Shown one piece after another: positions 1 to 9,813 of a stretch of DNA of 64,000 nucleotides. Made by a program: the position numbers and the translations under genes. Under the pieces are notes generated by a model. The model made no database searches, had not been told where the DNA came from, and was given only the letters and a program-made list of their open reading frames with translations. The stretch is from Gracilimonas tropica DSM 19535. Lineage in GTDB: Bacteria; Bacteroidota; Rhodothermia; Balneolales; Balneolaceae. The stretch's first letter is position 1. Every line of letters begins with the position of its first letter. The stretch spans positions 360,854-424,853 of the forward strand of contig NZ_AQXG01000003.1 of NCBI RefSeq assembly GCF_000375425.1, read 5' to 3'.

Positions 1-690
1 GAATTGGCCAAACCGATGGAATACGGGCAAAACATCCCAAAAGAAAAATTGAACACGGCTCTCGGATTCTTCGAGCAATTGATGAAGCTGCTGCATCCTT
101 TCATGCCGTTTATCAGCGAAGAGATCTGGCAGCATATTCAAGAGCGTACTGAAGAAGAAGCCTTGCTGGTTTCAGAATGGCCGGAAATGGATGGTTCGAA
201 AATGGATGAAGCCGATTTAAAACTGTTTGATACACTCCAACAAATGGTTTCTTCCCTTCGAAATATTCGGGCTGAAGTACAGGTTTCTCCGAAAGAAGAG
301 CTTGATGTGCTCATTCAAACCAAAGATCAAAAAACAGCAGATGCTATTTTGTCTAACCGCATCGTTTTGGAGAAACTGGAAAGCATTAAATCGCTTGAAG
401 TCGGTCCGGATGTCGAAAAACCCAGTGTTTACTCCTCCTCTATTGTAGATGGAAACGAGATATATGTACCACTGGAAGGATTGGTAGATTTCGAAAAAGA
501 ACGCGAGCGAATCCAAAAAGAGATCGATCGTTTGGAAGGGTTTCTGAAAGGCATCAACGGCAAGCTTTCAAATGAGGGTTTTGTGAATAATGCTCCCGAG
601 ACCGTCGTTGAAAAGGAAAAGAAAAAGAAAGCGGACACCGAAGAAAGCCTGGCGAAACTCCGCGAGCAACTCAAAGATTTTGAAGATTAA
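1..690 (+). CDS. valS: Valyl-tRNA synthetase, C-terminal part (partial)
   Basis: The reading frame is open from the first base and ends at TAA 688-690; the 5' part lies outside the window, so no start is called. The visible 229 residues hold the end of the anticodon-binding domain (MKLLHPFMPFISEEIWQ, typical of class I Val/Ile/Leu synthetases) and a C-terminal Lys/Glu-rich coiled coil (about residues 165-229) found on ValRS, which clamps tRNA. The enzyme charges tRNA-Val in the cytosol. The stop codon sits in the left arm of a palindromic repeat that fills the gap to the next gene. ValRS is well supported by the PFISEE motif combined with the C-terminal arm. Confidence 0.93.
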   Translation, partial: ELAKPMEYGQNIPKEKLNTALGFFEQLMKLLHPFMPFISEEIWQHIQERTEEEALLVSEWPEMDGSKMDEADLKLFDTLQQMVSSLRNIRAEVQVSPKEELDVLIQTKDQKTADAILSNRIVLEKLESIKSLEVGPDVEKPSVYSSSIVDGNEIYVPLEGLVDFEKERERIQKEIDRLEGFLKGINGKLSNEGFVNNAPETVVEKEKKKKADTEESLAKLREQLKDFED

Positions 691-767
691 CCACCGAGTT
701 CACTGAGGAACACAGAGAAAAGATTATCATACGAAACTCTCCAAATCTCTGTGCCCTTCGTGGTTAA
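687..767. repeat. Imperfect palindromic intergenic element
   Basis: Two nested perfect inverted pairs are visible: TTAACCAC (687-694) with GTGGTTAA (760-767), and CACAGAGA (711-718) with TCTCTGTG (746-753). The element fills nearly the whole valS-uvrD gap and includes the valS stop codon. The TTAACCAC/CACAGAG wording resembles dispersed non-coding repeats seen in many bacterial genomes; dispersal here is inferred, since no second copy is in the window. It lacks a U-tract right after the stem, so it is not a classical terminator. Confidence 0.6.
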
Positions 768-776
768 AAAGTATTT

Positions 777-3062
777 ATGAAAACATTTTCACTTCCATCT
801 GAAGAACCCAAAGGCCGGCCGGACTTTCTGTCGGGATTGAACAAACAGCAGAAACAAGCTGTCACGCATACCGATGGTCCCCTACTGATTGTAGCCGGTG
901 CCGGTTCGGGAAAAACACGCGTACTCACGTACCGAATCGCTTACTTACTGCAACAATACAAAGCGGCACCTGAACAAATTCTTGCTCTTACGTTTACCAA
1001 TAAGGCCGCACGTGAAATGAAAGAGCGAATCCGCAATCTCATTGGTGATAAAGCCGGCAAACTCTGGATGGGAACCTTCCACTCTATTTTTTCGAAGATC
1101 TTGCGGTTTGAGGCGGAAAAGATCGGCTTTGGATCCGACTTTACCATTTATGATACCAACGATTCCCAAACCGTGGTGAAGCAGATTCTGCAGGAATTGA
1201 ATTTTGATCCTAAAGAGATCAAACCAAAGACTATCCATAATAAAATCAGCGATTCCAAGAATCAGTTGATCACGGCGGATACCTTCCAGGAGAAATTCAT
1301 CAGCAGCACGCTGGACGATATTACAGCAAGAGTGTATTCAATCTATAACAAGCGGCTTAAGCAAAGTAATGCCATGGATTTTGACGATCTGTTGGTAAAG
1401 CCGATCGAATTGTTTCAGAAGCACCCTGAAATTCTGGAAAAGTACCAGGACCGGTTCAAATATATCCTCATTGACGAGTATCAGGATACCAACCATGCCC
1501 AATACAAAGTAACCAAAATGTTGGCCGACAAATATGAGAATATCTGTGTGGTGGGCGATGATGCCCAAAGTATATATTCTTTCCGCGGAGCCGATATTTC
1601 CAACATCCTGAACTTTAAGGAAGATTACGAAAATGCCACGCAGGTGCCATTGGAACAGAATTATCGCTCAACCAAAGCCATTTTGCAGTGCGCCGATTCC
1701 ATCATCAAACAAAATACCAAGCAGCTTGACAAAACACTTTGGACCGAGCAGGACTATGGTGAACGCATCACCTTGCTGGAGAATTTTGACGAGCGGGATG
1801 AAGCCAATCGCGTAGCCAGTCATATTCAGAACCTGAAAATGAAGCACGGTTACAAGAATAATAATTTTGCCATTTTATACCGCACAAACTACCAGTCGCG
1901 GGTGTTTGAAGAGGCTCTTCGCCGCAAAGACCTCACCTACCAGTTGGTTGGAGGGCTTTCCTTCTATCAGAGAAAAGAGATCAAGGATGTGTTGGCGTAT
2001 TTGACGCTGTTGGTAAACCCGCATGATGAGACCAATTTACTCCGCATCATCAACGAGCCAAGCCGTGGAATCGGAAATAAATCCATCCAGGATATCTTGA
2101 AGAAAGCCCGTGAAGAAGGTCGTTCAGTGTGGAGCATCATTCAGCATGTGGAAAGTCTGGATGTGTACAAACCTGCGAAAGCCCGTGTTCGGGAATTTGT
2201 GGATATGATCGACCGGCTCCATAACAACCTGGAAAATGGAGAAAGTTTGACCGATACCGTGAAAGCAGTATTGGAACAATCCGGTTATATGCGGGCACTG
2301 GTTGAGGAAAATTCTCACGAGTCTATGATGCGCCGCGATAACATCATCGAGCTTCAAAATGCGATCTCCTATTTTGAAAAAGGGAAATCGAATGCTTCGC
2401 TGAGTGCCTTTTTACAGGAAATTAGCCTGATCACCGATCAGGATAAGTTTGATGAAGATAAGCCGGCCATCACGTTAATGACGGTTCACGCCTCTAAAGG
2501 ATTGGAATTTCCTGTGGTGTTTATTGTAGGTCTGGAAGAAAACCTCTTCCCCATGGGTGCCCGTAATAATTTTGATGTGGATATTGAGGAAGAGCGAAGG
2601 TTATTCTACGTGGCCATTACCCGCGCTGAAGAACGGCTGTTCTTTAGTCATTGTCGCAGCCGATTTAAATTCGGCGAAGAAACTCGTCAGGCTCGATCCC
2701 GTTTTCTGGAAGAAGTAGATTCAGGCGTGGTTCAAACCGAAACCGGGGCAACTATCGCTCAGAAAAAAGATCGGTTCAGCAATAACGATTCCGGAAGTTC
2801 TAACCATGAAGTGGAATACGACTGGAAGCAAAATCCCACCAAGAAAACCTACAAATCGCCTTCTGCTACCATTCATTACGACTATCAGGATGGCGAAGAT
2901 CCCTTTCAGGTTGGGGTTAAAGTAATTCACAAAAAATTCGGCCCCGGCAAGATCATATCAAGAGATGGCTCGGGCTCGGACTCCAGGGTGGTGGTATTCT
3001 TCAAGAACCGTGGACAAAAAAAATTAATGTTGCGCGCAGCACCATTACAAGTGATCGATTAA
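777..3062 (+). CDS. uvrD: UvrD/PcrA-family superfamily 1 DNA helicase
   Basis: A 761-residue ATP-dependent 3'-5' helicase of the UvrD/PcrA/Rep family, acting in nucleotide excision repair, mismatch repair and clearing of stalled complexes. Visible motifs: Q motif LNKQQKQAV (about 21-29), Walker A AGAGSGKT (40-47), motif Ia TFTNKAAREM, motif II DEYQDTN, motif III GDDAQSIYSFRGA, motif IV QNYRST, motif V TVHASKGLEF and motif VI VAITRAEERL. The C-terminal 50 residues (VIHKKFGPGKII and onward) match the small Tudor-like domain of PcrA/UvrD that contacts RNA polymerase. Length is normal for the family. The ATG start is clean. Whether it should be named uvrD or pcrA cannot be decided from sequence alone. 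Confidence 0.95.
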   Translation: MKTFSLPSEEPKGRPDFLSGLNKQQKQAVTHTDGPLLIVAGAGSGKTRVLTYRIAYLLQQYKAAPEQILALTFTNKAAREMKERIRNLIGDKAGKLWMGTFHSIFSKILRFEAEKIGFGSDFTIYDTNDSQTVVKQILQELNFDPKEIKPKTIHNKISDSKNQLITADTFQEKFISSTLDDITARVYSIYNKRLKQSNAMDFDDLLVKPIELFQKHPEILEKYQDRFKYILIDEYQDTNHAQYKVTKMLADKYENICVVGDDAQSIYSFRGADISNILNFKEDYENATQVPLEQNYRSTKAILQCADSIIKQNTKQLDKTLWTEQDYGERITLLENFDERDEANRVASHIQNLKMKHGYKNNNFAILYRTNYQSRVFEEALRRKDLTYQLVGGLSFYQRKEIKDVLAYLTLLVNPHDETNLLRIINEPSRGIGNKSIQDILKKAREEGRSVWSIIQHVESLDVYKPAKARVREFVDMIDRLHNNLENGESLTDTVKAVLEQSGYMRALVEENSHESMMRRDNIIELQNAISYFEKGKSNASLSAFLQEISLITDQDKFDEDKPAITLMTVHASKGLEFPVVFIVGLEENLFPMGARNNFDVDIEEERRLFYVAITRAEERLFFSHCRSRFKFGEETRQARSRFLEEVDSGVVQTETGATIAQKKDRFSNNDSGSSNHEVEYDWKQNPTKKTYKSPSATIHYDYQDGEDPFQVGVKVIHKKFGPGKIISRDGSGSDSRVVVFFKNRGQKKLMLRAAPLQVID

Positions 3063-3103
3063 GGTCTTATATTGTTAGTTAGGCTAGTTTAGGAAGGAAG
3101 TAT

Positions 3104-4612
3104 ATGAGGCAGGCACTATTTACGCTGCTTTTTTTATGTGTCTCCGGAATTCATCTACAGGCACAACCGGTTTTTACTCCAAGAAATATGGCGCTTGGTG
3201 GTGGCGGAAGTACGTACCTGACGGATTACCACACTAATTTTTATAATCCTGCCAACCTGATGATACAGGATCGGGAAGGTTCTTTTTCCTTTGGTATCGG
3301 TACCGGCAGTTTTCTTCTTGGGGGAATGCGTAACTACAGCAACTTAAATGATCAGATTCAAAATGCACGGGACTATACAAGTACTTATAACCCCACCGCC
3401 GCAGCCATAGACAATGCTCAAAGGGAAGAATTCCTGGAGAAAAATTATCCCGGAAATACCCTGATATCTGATAAGAGATCTCGTTATGAGGCCACAGTAC
3501 TTGGTATGAAGTGGCAACGAAATGACAAGGCATTTTCGATCGCTGTACGAACTAGAACAGCCTCCAATTACGGAGCCGGGAAGGGATGGTATGCAAACCA
3601 ATTTGAAAATATTGAGGGCCGCCCCCCCACTTACGAGCGCTCCCTGGTTCACCGGTTCCAAAGATTGCATGAAATATCATTAGGTTATGCAGAATCGTTT
3701 CAGTTTTTAACCAACTTGACGCCACGACTTGATAACTTTGTGATCGGCATCGCTCCAAAATTCGTGATCGGAGGAAGCTACCTGAATGCTAATTGGACAA
3801 ATTTCTATGAAAACAATAATGGAAACCTGGAATACATAGAGTCATTCTCTTACGATGCCAGTGGTGAGTTTGGAGCTTCTACAGCTGCATATTCTTTCGG
3901 TTCTACTGCCGATGCTGCCAATGCAGAGTTTACCTCAAACGACTATTTTGATGTAAATGGGTTTGGAGCAGGGCTTGATATCGGAATTACTTATTTATTG
4001 ACCTTAGGAAACGACCTCTCAGCGGTTCGACCCAACCAGCAGCCCACACAAAAATCGCTTAGGCTTTCCTTCTCTATGACTGATATCGGTTTCGTCTCTT
4101 ACAATACGGATGAGATCTCCTATTCCATTAAAAAAGATACTACTGTTGTTTCGTCAGTTCCCGGAAATCTTGCAGATGAATATTTTATTGGTTCTCAAGG
4201 TCAATACCTCCATTTTGTACAAGAATTTGCGAGTGTAAATCCCTTTTTGGGAACAACTCCGGAACGGGGAGGCTTCTCTACCCTGCTACCAATGGCCATT
4301 CACGGCGGGGCTTTACTGGAGATCAATCGTCTTAAGCTAATGGGTGATCTAAGTATAGGCCTAACCAACAGTGCTTTCAATTCTCCTAAGGCCATCAGTT
4401 CGGCAGGTATTGAAATACGCCCATTTACTTTTCTTCCCTTAAGGGGAGGAATTCAATTCAAAGCTCAGCGCCCTGAATTCATTAGTCTGGGAATGGCCAT
4501 TGAAACCCGATATTGGGATCTCTCGTTAGCGGCACAATTTACTCCAGACTCCTTTTCATCGGCACCTGTAGTAACCGGAGTATCTGCCGCCACCCTTCAG
4601 TTTCATTTTTAA
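3104..4612 (+). CDS. DUF5723-like outer membrane protein
   Basis: A 502-residue secreted protein with an N-terminal signal peptide (hydrophobic residues 5-17, cleavage near LQAQ at about 21). The rest has alternating hydrophobic strands and ends in TLQFHF, with a terminal Phe as in outer-membrane beta-barrels. It shares with the protein at 56680-58188 the opening pattern of a mature N-terminus, then MALGGGG/MAMGSGG, then NFYNPANLM/NFVNPANLM, so the two are paralogs. These resemble the Bacteroidota DUF5723 family, whose role is not settled. A purine-rich ribosome site (ggaagg) sits just before ATG 3104. It is not clearly in an operon with uvrD (41-base gap). Confidence 0.7.
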   Translation: MRQALFTLLFLCVSGIHLQAQPVFTPRNMALGGGGSTYLTDYHTNFYNPANLMIQDREGSFSFGIGTGSFLLGGMRNYSNLNDQIQNARDYTSTYNPTAAAIDNAQREEFLEKNYPGNTLISDKRSRYEATVLGMKWQRNDKAFSIAVRTRTASNYGAGKGWYANQFENIEGRPPTYERSLVHRFQRLHEISLGYAESFQFLTNLTPRLDNFVIGIAPKFVIGGSYLNANWTNFYENNNGNLEYIESFSYDASGEFGASTAAYSFGSTADAANAEFTSNDYFDVNGFGAGLDIGITYLLTLGNDLSAVRPNQQPTQKSLRLSFSMTDIGFVSYNTDEISYSIKKDTTVVSSVPGNLADEYFIGSQGQYLHFVQEFASVNPFLGTTPERGGFSTLLPMAIHGGALLEINRLKLMGDLSIGLTNSAFNSPKAISSAGIEIRPFTFLPLRGGIQFKAQRPEFISLGMAIETRYWDLSLAAQFTPDSFSSAPVVTGVSAATLQFHF

Positions 4613-4739
4613 ACCTGACACTTTGCCCTACTTTACTGACAGGCAGCGGGTGAAACTGACGGTTTGTTTACAGTGAATGTTATGGCTTCGTATTTGCCTT
4701 ATAAAGAGAAAGTAAAAAATTTTTAGTTTATTAATCCCT

Positions 4740-7280
4740 ATGAAGAATCATTTCGATCTATTTCAAAAGCTGGATGAGTCTGACGATAATTTTGAAGATT
4801 TTGAGCAGGCAATTCCTTTAATGTCTGAAGAGGAAGAGAAAGAACTTACCGAGGCTGAGATCCCGGACTCGCTTCCAATTCTGCCTTTGAAGAATACCGT
4901 ATTATTTCCGGGTGTGGTAGTTCCCATCACTGTTGGGCGAGATCGCTCACTAAAGTTAGTTAAGGAAGCTTATGAGGGTGACAAAATTATTGGTGTAGTC
5001 ACCCAAAAGAATGAAGATATTGAAGAACCTGAGTATAAAGACCTGCATACCATTGGTACAGTAGCTCAGATCCTGAAACTCATCAAGATGCCGGATGGCA
5101 GCAAAAGTATCGTGATTCAGGGTAAATCTAATTTCAAAGTTAAAAAATTTACGCAAGATCAGCCCTACTTCAGAGCAGAAGTAGAGCCCTACCAAAAAGA
5201 GATGGATATTGAAGGCGTAGAACTGGATGCTTCGGTGCGAAACATCAAGGAAACAGCGACCAAGATTATCAATATGTCGCCAAATATACCTTCTGAGGCT
5301 TCCATTGCTGTTAATAATATCAACAGCCCTACTTTTTTGTTGAACTTCATCTCTTCGAATTTGAACGTTTCTGTATCAGATAAACAGGAATTGCTGGAAA
5401 TCAGGAAATTCTCTGAAAATCTCGATAAAGTCATGGAGTTCCTGGAAAAAGAGATACAGGTGCTGGACATGAGCGAGAAGATCCGAACCAAAGTGAAATC
5501 GGATATTGACGACCAACAGCGCGAGTTTTATTTGCGCCAGCAAATGAAAGCCATTCAGGAAGAGTTGGGAGAAGATGCCGAACAGCAAGATATTGAAAAG
5601 CTTCGGGAACGACTGGCGAAGAAAAAGCTTCCAAAAGAAGTAAAGGAAACAGCAGAGAAGGAACTTCAGCGACTCGAAATGACGCCAAGTGCTTCCCCTA
5701 ATTACGGCATCATCTACAGTTATGTAGAATGGATCCTGGATTTGCCATGGAACGAATATTCGAAGGATAAGCTGGATCTTGAATTTGCTCAGAAAGTACT
5801 GGATGAAGATCACTACGGCCTCGAAAAAGTGAAAAAACGTATTATTGAGTACTTGGCTGTTCTTAAGCTGAAGAAAGATATGAAAGCGCCCATCCTTTGT
5901 TTTTACGGACCTCCGGGCGTGGGTAAAACTTCTCTCGGTAAATCCATAGCACGAGCATTAAATCGTGAATTTGAACGATTTAGTTTGGGTGGCATCCGAG
6001 ATGAAGCCGAAGTGCGCGGCCACCGAAGAACATATATTGGTGCGCTACCGGGACGTATTATTCGTTCGATGAAAAAAGCCGGAAAAGGAAATCCAGTCAT
6101 TATGCTGGATGAGATCGACAAAGTGGGTGCTGACTATCGAGGTGATCCCACCTCTGCCCTGCTTGAAGTACTTGATCCCGAGCAGAACGATACTTTCACC
6201 GATAATTACCTGGAATTGGAGTATGACCTTTCCAAGGTCATGTTTATTGCTACGGCCAACTCTCTGGATACTATTCCTGCTCCGTTGAAAGACCGGATGG
6301 AGATCATCAACATCAGCGGATATACGCTGGAAGAGAAAACACAGATCGCCAAGAAATACCTCATTCCAAAACAAATTGAAGAAAATGGACTGAAGGAAGA
6401 ACAGATCACTTTTACGGACGAAGCTATAGAACGGCTCATCGATCAATATACACGTGAGTCCGGCGTACGTAATCTTGAGCGTCAAATTGCCGGCTGTTGC
6501 CGTGGTGTAGCCGCCAAGATCGCTTCCAATAAGATCGAGAAATTTGATGTGGAAGCCGATGATGTAGAAGAGTTTCTCGGTAAACGTAAGTTCTTCAGTG
6601 ATGCTGCCGAACGAACCACCGTTCCCGGCGTTGCAACCGGAATGGCATGGACCCCTTACGGTGGCGATATCCTCTTTATTGAAGCAAGTGTTTCTAAAGG
6701 TTCCGGCAAACTAAATATAACCGGTCAGCTTGGCGATGTGATGAAAGAATCGGCAATGTTGGCGGTTTCCTACCTGAAAGCACATTCTGATGCTATTGGA
6801 ATCCCCGAGGAAGCTTTCAAATACTGGGATCTGCATGTGCACGTTCCGGCTGGAGCGGTTCCCAAAGACGGTCCTTCTGCTGGGGTTTCGCTGATGTCAG
6901 CCATTGCCTCCATCTTCACTCAGCGTAAAGTGAAAGGCACCATCGCTATGACAGGTGAAATTACCCTTCGCGGATTGGTACTTCCTGTTGGCGGGATCAA
7001 GGAAAAAGTATTGGCAGCCAAACGAGCCGGTATCAAGAAAGTACTACTTCCGAAGAAAAATGAGAAAGATGTAGCCGAGATCGAGGAGGATGTACTTGGT
7101 GATCTTGAGGTTGAATACCTGGAGCGTATGGATCCATTGTTGGATCTTGTTCTGGACGAAGAACCTGAAATAGATCCCAAAAAATTCTTCAAGGTCAGTG
7201 ATGCACATAAAGCAGCGGTTTCCGGCAACAATGGTAAACTTCCTGATGATGTGGAAGTGGCCACGCGAGACGACGACTAA
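4740..7280 (+). CDS. lon: ATP-dependent Lon protease
   Basis: An 846-residue cytosolic AAA+ serine protease that degrades misfolded and regulatory proteins. The N-terminal LON substrate-binding domain starts near residue 43 ([14 protein letters not shown]). Walker A GPPGVGKT lies near 390, and Walker [11 protein letters not shown] follows. The protease domain carries the catalytic Ser713 (DGPSAG) and Lys754 (GGIKEK) dyad. The extra acidic N-terminus before the LON domain (about 40 residues, rich in Asp and Glu) is common in Bacteroidota Lon. The gene stands alone between a 127-base leader, in which I could not identify a heat-shock promoter with confidence, and a hairpin terminator at 7301. 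Confidence 0.97.
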   Translation: MKNHFDLFQKLDESDDNFEDFEQAIPLMSEEEEKELTEAEIPDSLPILPLKNTVLFPGVVVPITVGRDRSLKLVKEAYEGDKIIGVVTQKNEDIEEPEYKDLHTIGTVAQILKLIKMPDGSKSIVIQGKSNFKVKKFTQDQPYFRAEVEPYQKEMDIEGVELDASVRNIKETATKIINMSPNIPSEASIAVNNINSPTFLLNFISSNLNVSVSDKQELLEIRKFSENLDKVMEFLEKEIQVLDMSEKIRTKVKSDIDDQQREFYLRQQMKAIQEELGEDAEQQDIEKLRERLAKKKLPKEVKETAEKELQRLEMTPSASPNYGIIYSYVEWILDLPWNEYSKDKLDLEFAQKVLDEDHYGLEKVKKRIIEYLAVLKLKKDMKAPILCFYGPPGVGKTSLGKSIARALNREFERFSLGGIRDEAEVRGHRRTYIGALPGRIIRSMKKAGKGNPVIMLDEIDKVGADYRGDPTSALLEVLDPEQNDTFTDNYLELEYDLSKVMFIATANSLDTIPAPLKDRMEIINISGYTLEEKTQIAKKYLIPKQIEENGLKEEQITFTDEAIERLIDQYTRESGVRNLERQIAGCCRGVAAKIASNKIEKFDVEADDVEEFLGKRKFFSDAAERTTVPGVATGMAWTPYGGDILFIEASVSKGSGKLNITGQLGDVMKESAMLAVSYLKAHSDAIGIPEEAFKYWDLHVHVPAGAVPKDGPSAGVSLMSAIASIFTQRKVKGTIAMTGEITLRGLVLPVGGIKEKVLAAKRAGIKKVLLPKKNEKDVAEIEEDVLGDLEVEYLERMDPLLDLVLDEEPEIDPKKFFKVSDAHKAAVSGNNGKLPDDVEVATRDDD

Positions 7281-7300
7281 TCTTGAAATCCAAAATAATG

Positions 7301-7329
7301 AAAGGCGGGCATCAAGCTCGCCTTTTTTT
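7301..7329 (+). terminator. Rho-independent terminator of lon
   Basis: A GGCGGGC/GCTCGCC stem with one G-U pair and an ATCAA loop is followed by seven T, 20 bases after the lon stop codon. Confidence 0.85.
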
Positions 7330-7421
7330 GTGTTATCAATTTAGTCCAAAATAATTCTGAGATTAAATTGAATTGAACCTGAAAAGGTGCCTATATTTGG
7401 AATCTTCAAATACCTGGATGC

Positions 7422-7495
7422 GCGTTCTTAGCTCAGTTGGTTAGAGCGCTACGTTGACATCGTAGAGGTCGGCAGTTCGAATCTGCCAGAACGCA
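7422..7495 (+). tRNA. tRNA-Val (anticodon GAC)
   Basis: A 74-base cloverleaf. The acceptor stem pairs GCGTTCT (7422-7428) with AGAACGC (7488-7494) and has discriminator A at 7495. The D arm is GCTC-AGTTGGTTA-GAGC. The anticodon stem CTACG/CGTAG closes a TTGACAT loop, so the anticodon is GAC (valine codons GUC/GUU). The T arm GGCAG-TTCGAAT-CTGCC is standard. The 3' CCA is not encoded and must be added by the CCA enzyme. It lies between the lon terminator and its own terminator, so it is probably transcribed alone. Confidence 0.95.
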
Positions 7496-7500
7496 CTTTT

Positions 7501-7537
7501 AAGCCTGTGTAAGTAATATATTTACACAGGCTTTTTT
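7501..7537. terminator. Bidirectional hairpin terminator between tRNA-Val and the histidine kinase
   Basis: Perfect 12-base arms AAGCCTGTGTAA (7501-7512) and TTACACAGGCTT (7522-7533) enclose an 8-base loop and are followed by T-rich sequence on the plus strand. It starts five bases after the tRNA and overlaps the 3' end of the convergent kinase gene. Confidence 0.85.
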
Positions 7538-9653
7538 ATTTTTTATCTAAAACCGTCTTCTTAAAAATAAATTCGAATACAGTACCTCCGTTACTGTGGT
7601 ATTCAAAATCAGAATCAAGCTGTTTGGCGAGCGTTTTGATAAGTGTCATTCCCATTGATTCATTGATATCCAATGTAGAATGTTCGGGGAGGCCGACCCC
7701 ATCATCTTCTACCTTCAGCTTAAGTTTGTTCTCTTTCCGGATCAGATCAACTCTTATACTTCCATATTTTCTGCCGTCAAAAGCATGTTTGAAGCTGTTT
7801 GTAATGATCTCATTAAGCAGAAGTCCACAGGGAATGGCTTGCGTGATCGGTAATTTTATAGCATCGATATTGAGTTTAATATCAACTTCTACAGAAGAAT
7901 TACGCATGGTTCTGTGTATGACATCCGTCAGTTCCCCAAAATACTGTTGGATATCCACTTCAGAAAAATCATCACTTTTATAAAGTTTCTCATGAACCAT
8001 GGCAATGGAATTCACCCTCATCTGGCTGGCCTTCAAAATTCGACGTGCACTTTCATTATCAGCAGAAAAGGATTGCAGTTCCAGCAAGCCGGTGATGACG
8101 GCCAGATTATTTTTGACCCGGTGATGGACTTCCGCCAACAGCATTTCTTTTTCTTTTAGGGATTTCCGAACCTGTTCTTCCGCTTTCTTGCGATCGGTTA
8201 TATCTACATAAATACCATAAATGCCAACCACTTGTTTTTCTACCACAACGGGTACAGCATAAATAATAACATCAATGATCTTTCCATCCTTGCGGATCCT
8301 TTTTTCGGTCACCTCTTTTACACGGTCACTCTGAGAAAGCATTTGAGCCTGCTGATGACGTTTTTCCGGTACAATCAGCTTATCCAGTTCCAGTCCTTTG
8401 AGCTCAATCTCCCGGTAACCGAAAAGCTGTTCAAAACCGTCATTAACCATTTCCACTTCACGATGTTCATTCAGAAGGGCTATGCCAATTGGAGATGAAT
8501 TGAACAATCTGCTGAATAATCCCTCCCGCTGTTTCAGGGCTTCTTCTGATTCCCTCCGGTCAGAGATATCGCGCTCAATCACGATCAAGACTTCCTCACC
8601 AAAATAAGTACCGGTATTGATCAAAAATTCGGTCGGTATGATCTCACCGTTCTTCTTACGGCCCCATCCCTCATATTTTCCAGGCTTTCCATCTCTCGCT
8701 TTTTCAATGATCTCCTTGATGCGTTCTTCATCATATTTTCCGGGTGCGGCCATGATCTTGTTGTGCTTACCAATAACGTCACGGCGCCGATATCCAAACG
8801 TTTTTTCGAGCCCTTCATTGGCTTCAATAATGATCCCGTCTTTATCCAATAAATAGATCGCATCACTTATCGAATTGAACAAATCCTGATAGCTCATCAT
8901 GCTTCGCTTAGCATTGTCAAGAGCTTCTTCCCTGGCTGAGACATCATGAGTTAAAGAATAGATAGCGACCAGATTGCCTTCTTCATCGTACATTATGGAG
9001 TTGTACCATTCACAATAAATAACTTGCCCGTCTTTGGTGATATTTCGGTTGATGTGAGATATATTTCGTTCCTTGTTCGAAACGGTCTCCCGGATCTTAT
9101 CACGAACAAGTTCAATATCATCAGGGTGTATAAACGACTTTAACAAGTTGTCTGAAGAAATCACTTCTTGCTGGGTGTACCCAAAAATTTCCTCGGCTTT
9201 TTCAGACCATCGTATAATGTTAAGATCTTTGTCCCATTCAATTTCAGCCAGTGGATAATTTCCCAAATCAAGCTGAGTGGAAAGAAGTTTTTTATTTCCG
9301 GTTCTCCCCTTTATAGCTTTGGTTACATTATGTGCGATCACCAATTTTGCGGGCTTTGCCTTATAGGTGATCAGGTGAGCGGAAAGTTGAAAATAAAGTT
9401 CCTTTCCGGCTTTTGATAGAAATAACCAAACCTTGTCAGCAAAATTTCCATCACGGTAATCCAGTTTAACATTCAGTTCACAAAGTGATTTTTCAGTCCC
9501 AAAGTCGATCACCCTTTTCTTTAAGAATTGTTTCTTTGGGAAGCCCAGAATATGTATTGCGGCAGCGTTTACATCCAATATTCTTAGCGTACTCTGCTCG
9601 CATACGAACATAGGTTGTGCATCGAAGAAGCTTTCTTCGGGGGTAAATTTCAT
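7536..9653 (-). CDS. Soluble multi-PAS sensor histidine kinase (HisKA_2 type)
   Basis: A 705-residue kinase without signal peptide or membrane segments, so cytosolic. Four PAS domains are visible in order: residues about 5-115, 128-240, 250-365 and 375-490, several ending in the IxRDISDRR / VDITDRKKAEEQ linker pattern. The phosphoacceptor region EVHHRVKNNLAVITGLLELQS is the HisKA_2 form (His in VHHRVKNN). The HATPase domain shows LLLNEIITNSFKHAF, DDGVGLP and GMTLIKTLAKQL. HisKA_2 kinases usually sense small molecules or redox and light cues through PAS and phosphorylate stand-alone receivers; no response regulator lies next to it, so the partner is unknown. It is divergent from thrS across 160 bases. 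Confidence 0.88.
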   Translation of the reverse strand: MKFTPEESFFDAQPMFVCEQSTLRILDVNAAAIHILGFPKKQFLKKRVIDFGTEKSLCELNVKLDYRDGNFADKVWLFLSKAGKELYFQLSAHLITYKAKPAKLVIAHNVTKAIKGRTGNKKLLSTQLDLGNYPLAEIEWDKDLNIIRWSEKAEEIFGYTQQEVISSDNLLKSFIHPDDIELVRDKIRETVSNKERNISHINRNITKDGQVIYCEWYNSIMYDEEGNLVAIYSLTHDVSAREEALDNAKRSMMSYQDLFNSISDAIYLLDKDGIIIEANEGLEKTFGYRRRDVIGKHNKIMAAPGKYDEERIKEIIEKARDGKPGKYEGWGRKKNGEIIPTEFLINTGTYFGEEVLIVIERDISDRRESEEALKQREGLFSRLFNSSPIGIALLNEHREVEMVNDGFEQLFGYREIELKGLELDKLIVPEKRHQQAQMLSQSDRVKEVTEKRIRKDGKIIDVIIYAVPVVVEKQVVGIYGIYVDITDRKKAEEQVRKSLKEKEMLLAEVHHRVKNNLAVITGLLELQSFSADNESARRILKASQMRVNSIAMVHEKLYKSDDFSEVDIQQYFGELTDVIHRTMRNSSVEVDIKLNIDAIKLPITQAIPCGLLLNEIITNSFKHAFDGRKYGSIRVDLIRKENKLKLKVEDDGVGLPEHSTLDINESMGMTLIKTLAKQLDSDFEYHSNGGTVFEFIFKKTVLDKK

Positions 9654-9813
9654 GTAGTACCGTAGATGTTAATTACGTTAGCGTCCGAATATGCCATTTC
9701 TGATCCAGCAAATCCAATGTTATTTTAGTGTGATTATAGGCAGAATTGATCTGTGCGTACGTACTATTTTTTTTATCTTCCATGATCATCAAAATTTTGA
9801 GAATTAATACTGA

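Noticed and set aside
4613-4739. Heat-shock promoter ahead of lon
   Set aside because: A TATTTG-like box is present, but spacing and partner box do not match a consensus well enough to report.
9654-9813. Possible T-box or amino-acid-responsive leader before thrS
   Set aside because: No specifier stem, T-box consensus or terminator hairpin is visible in the 160 bases.
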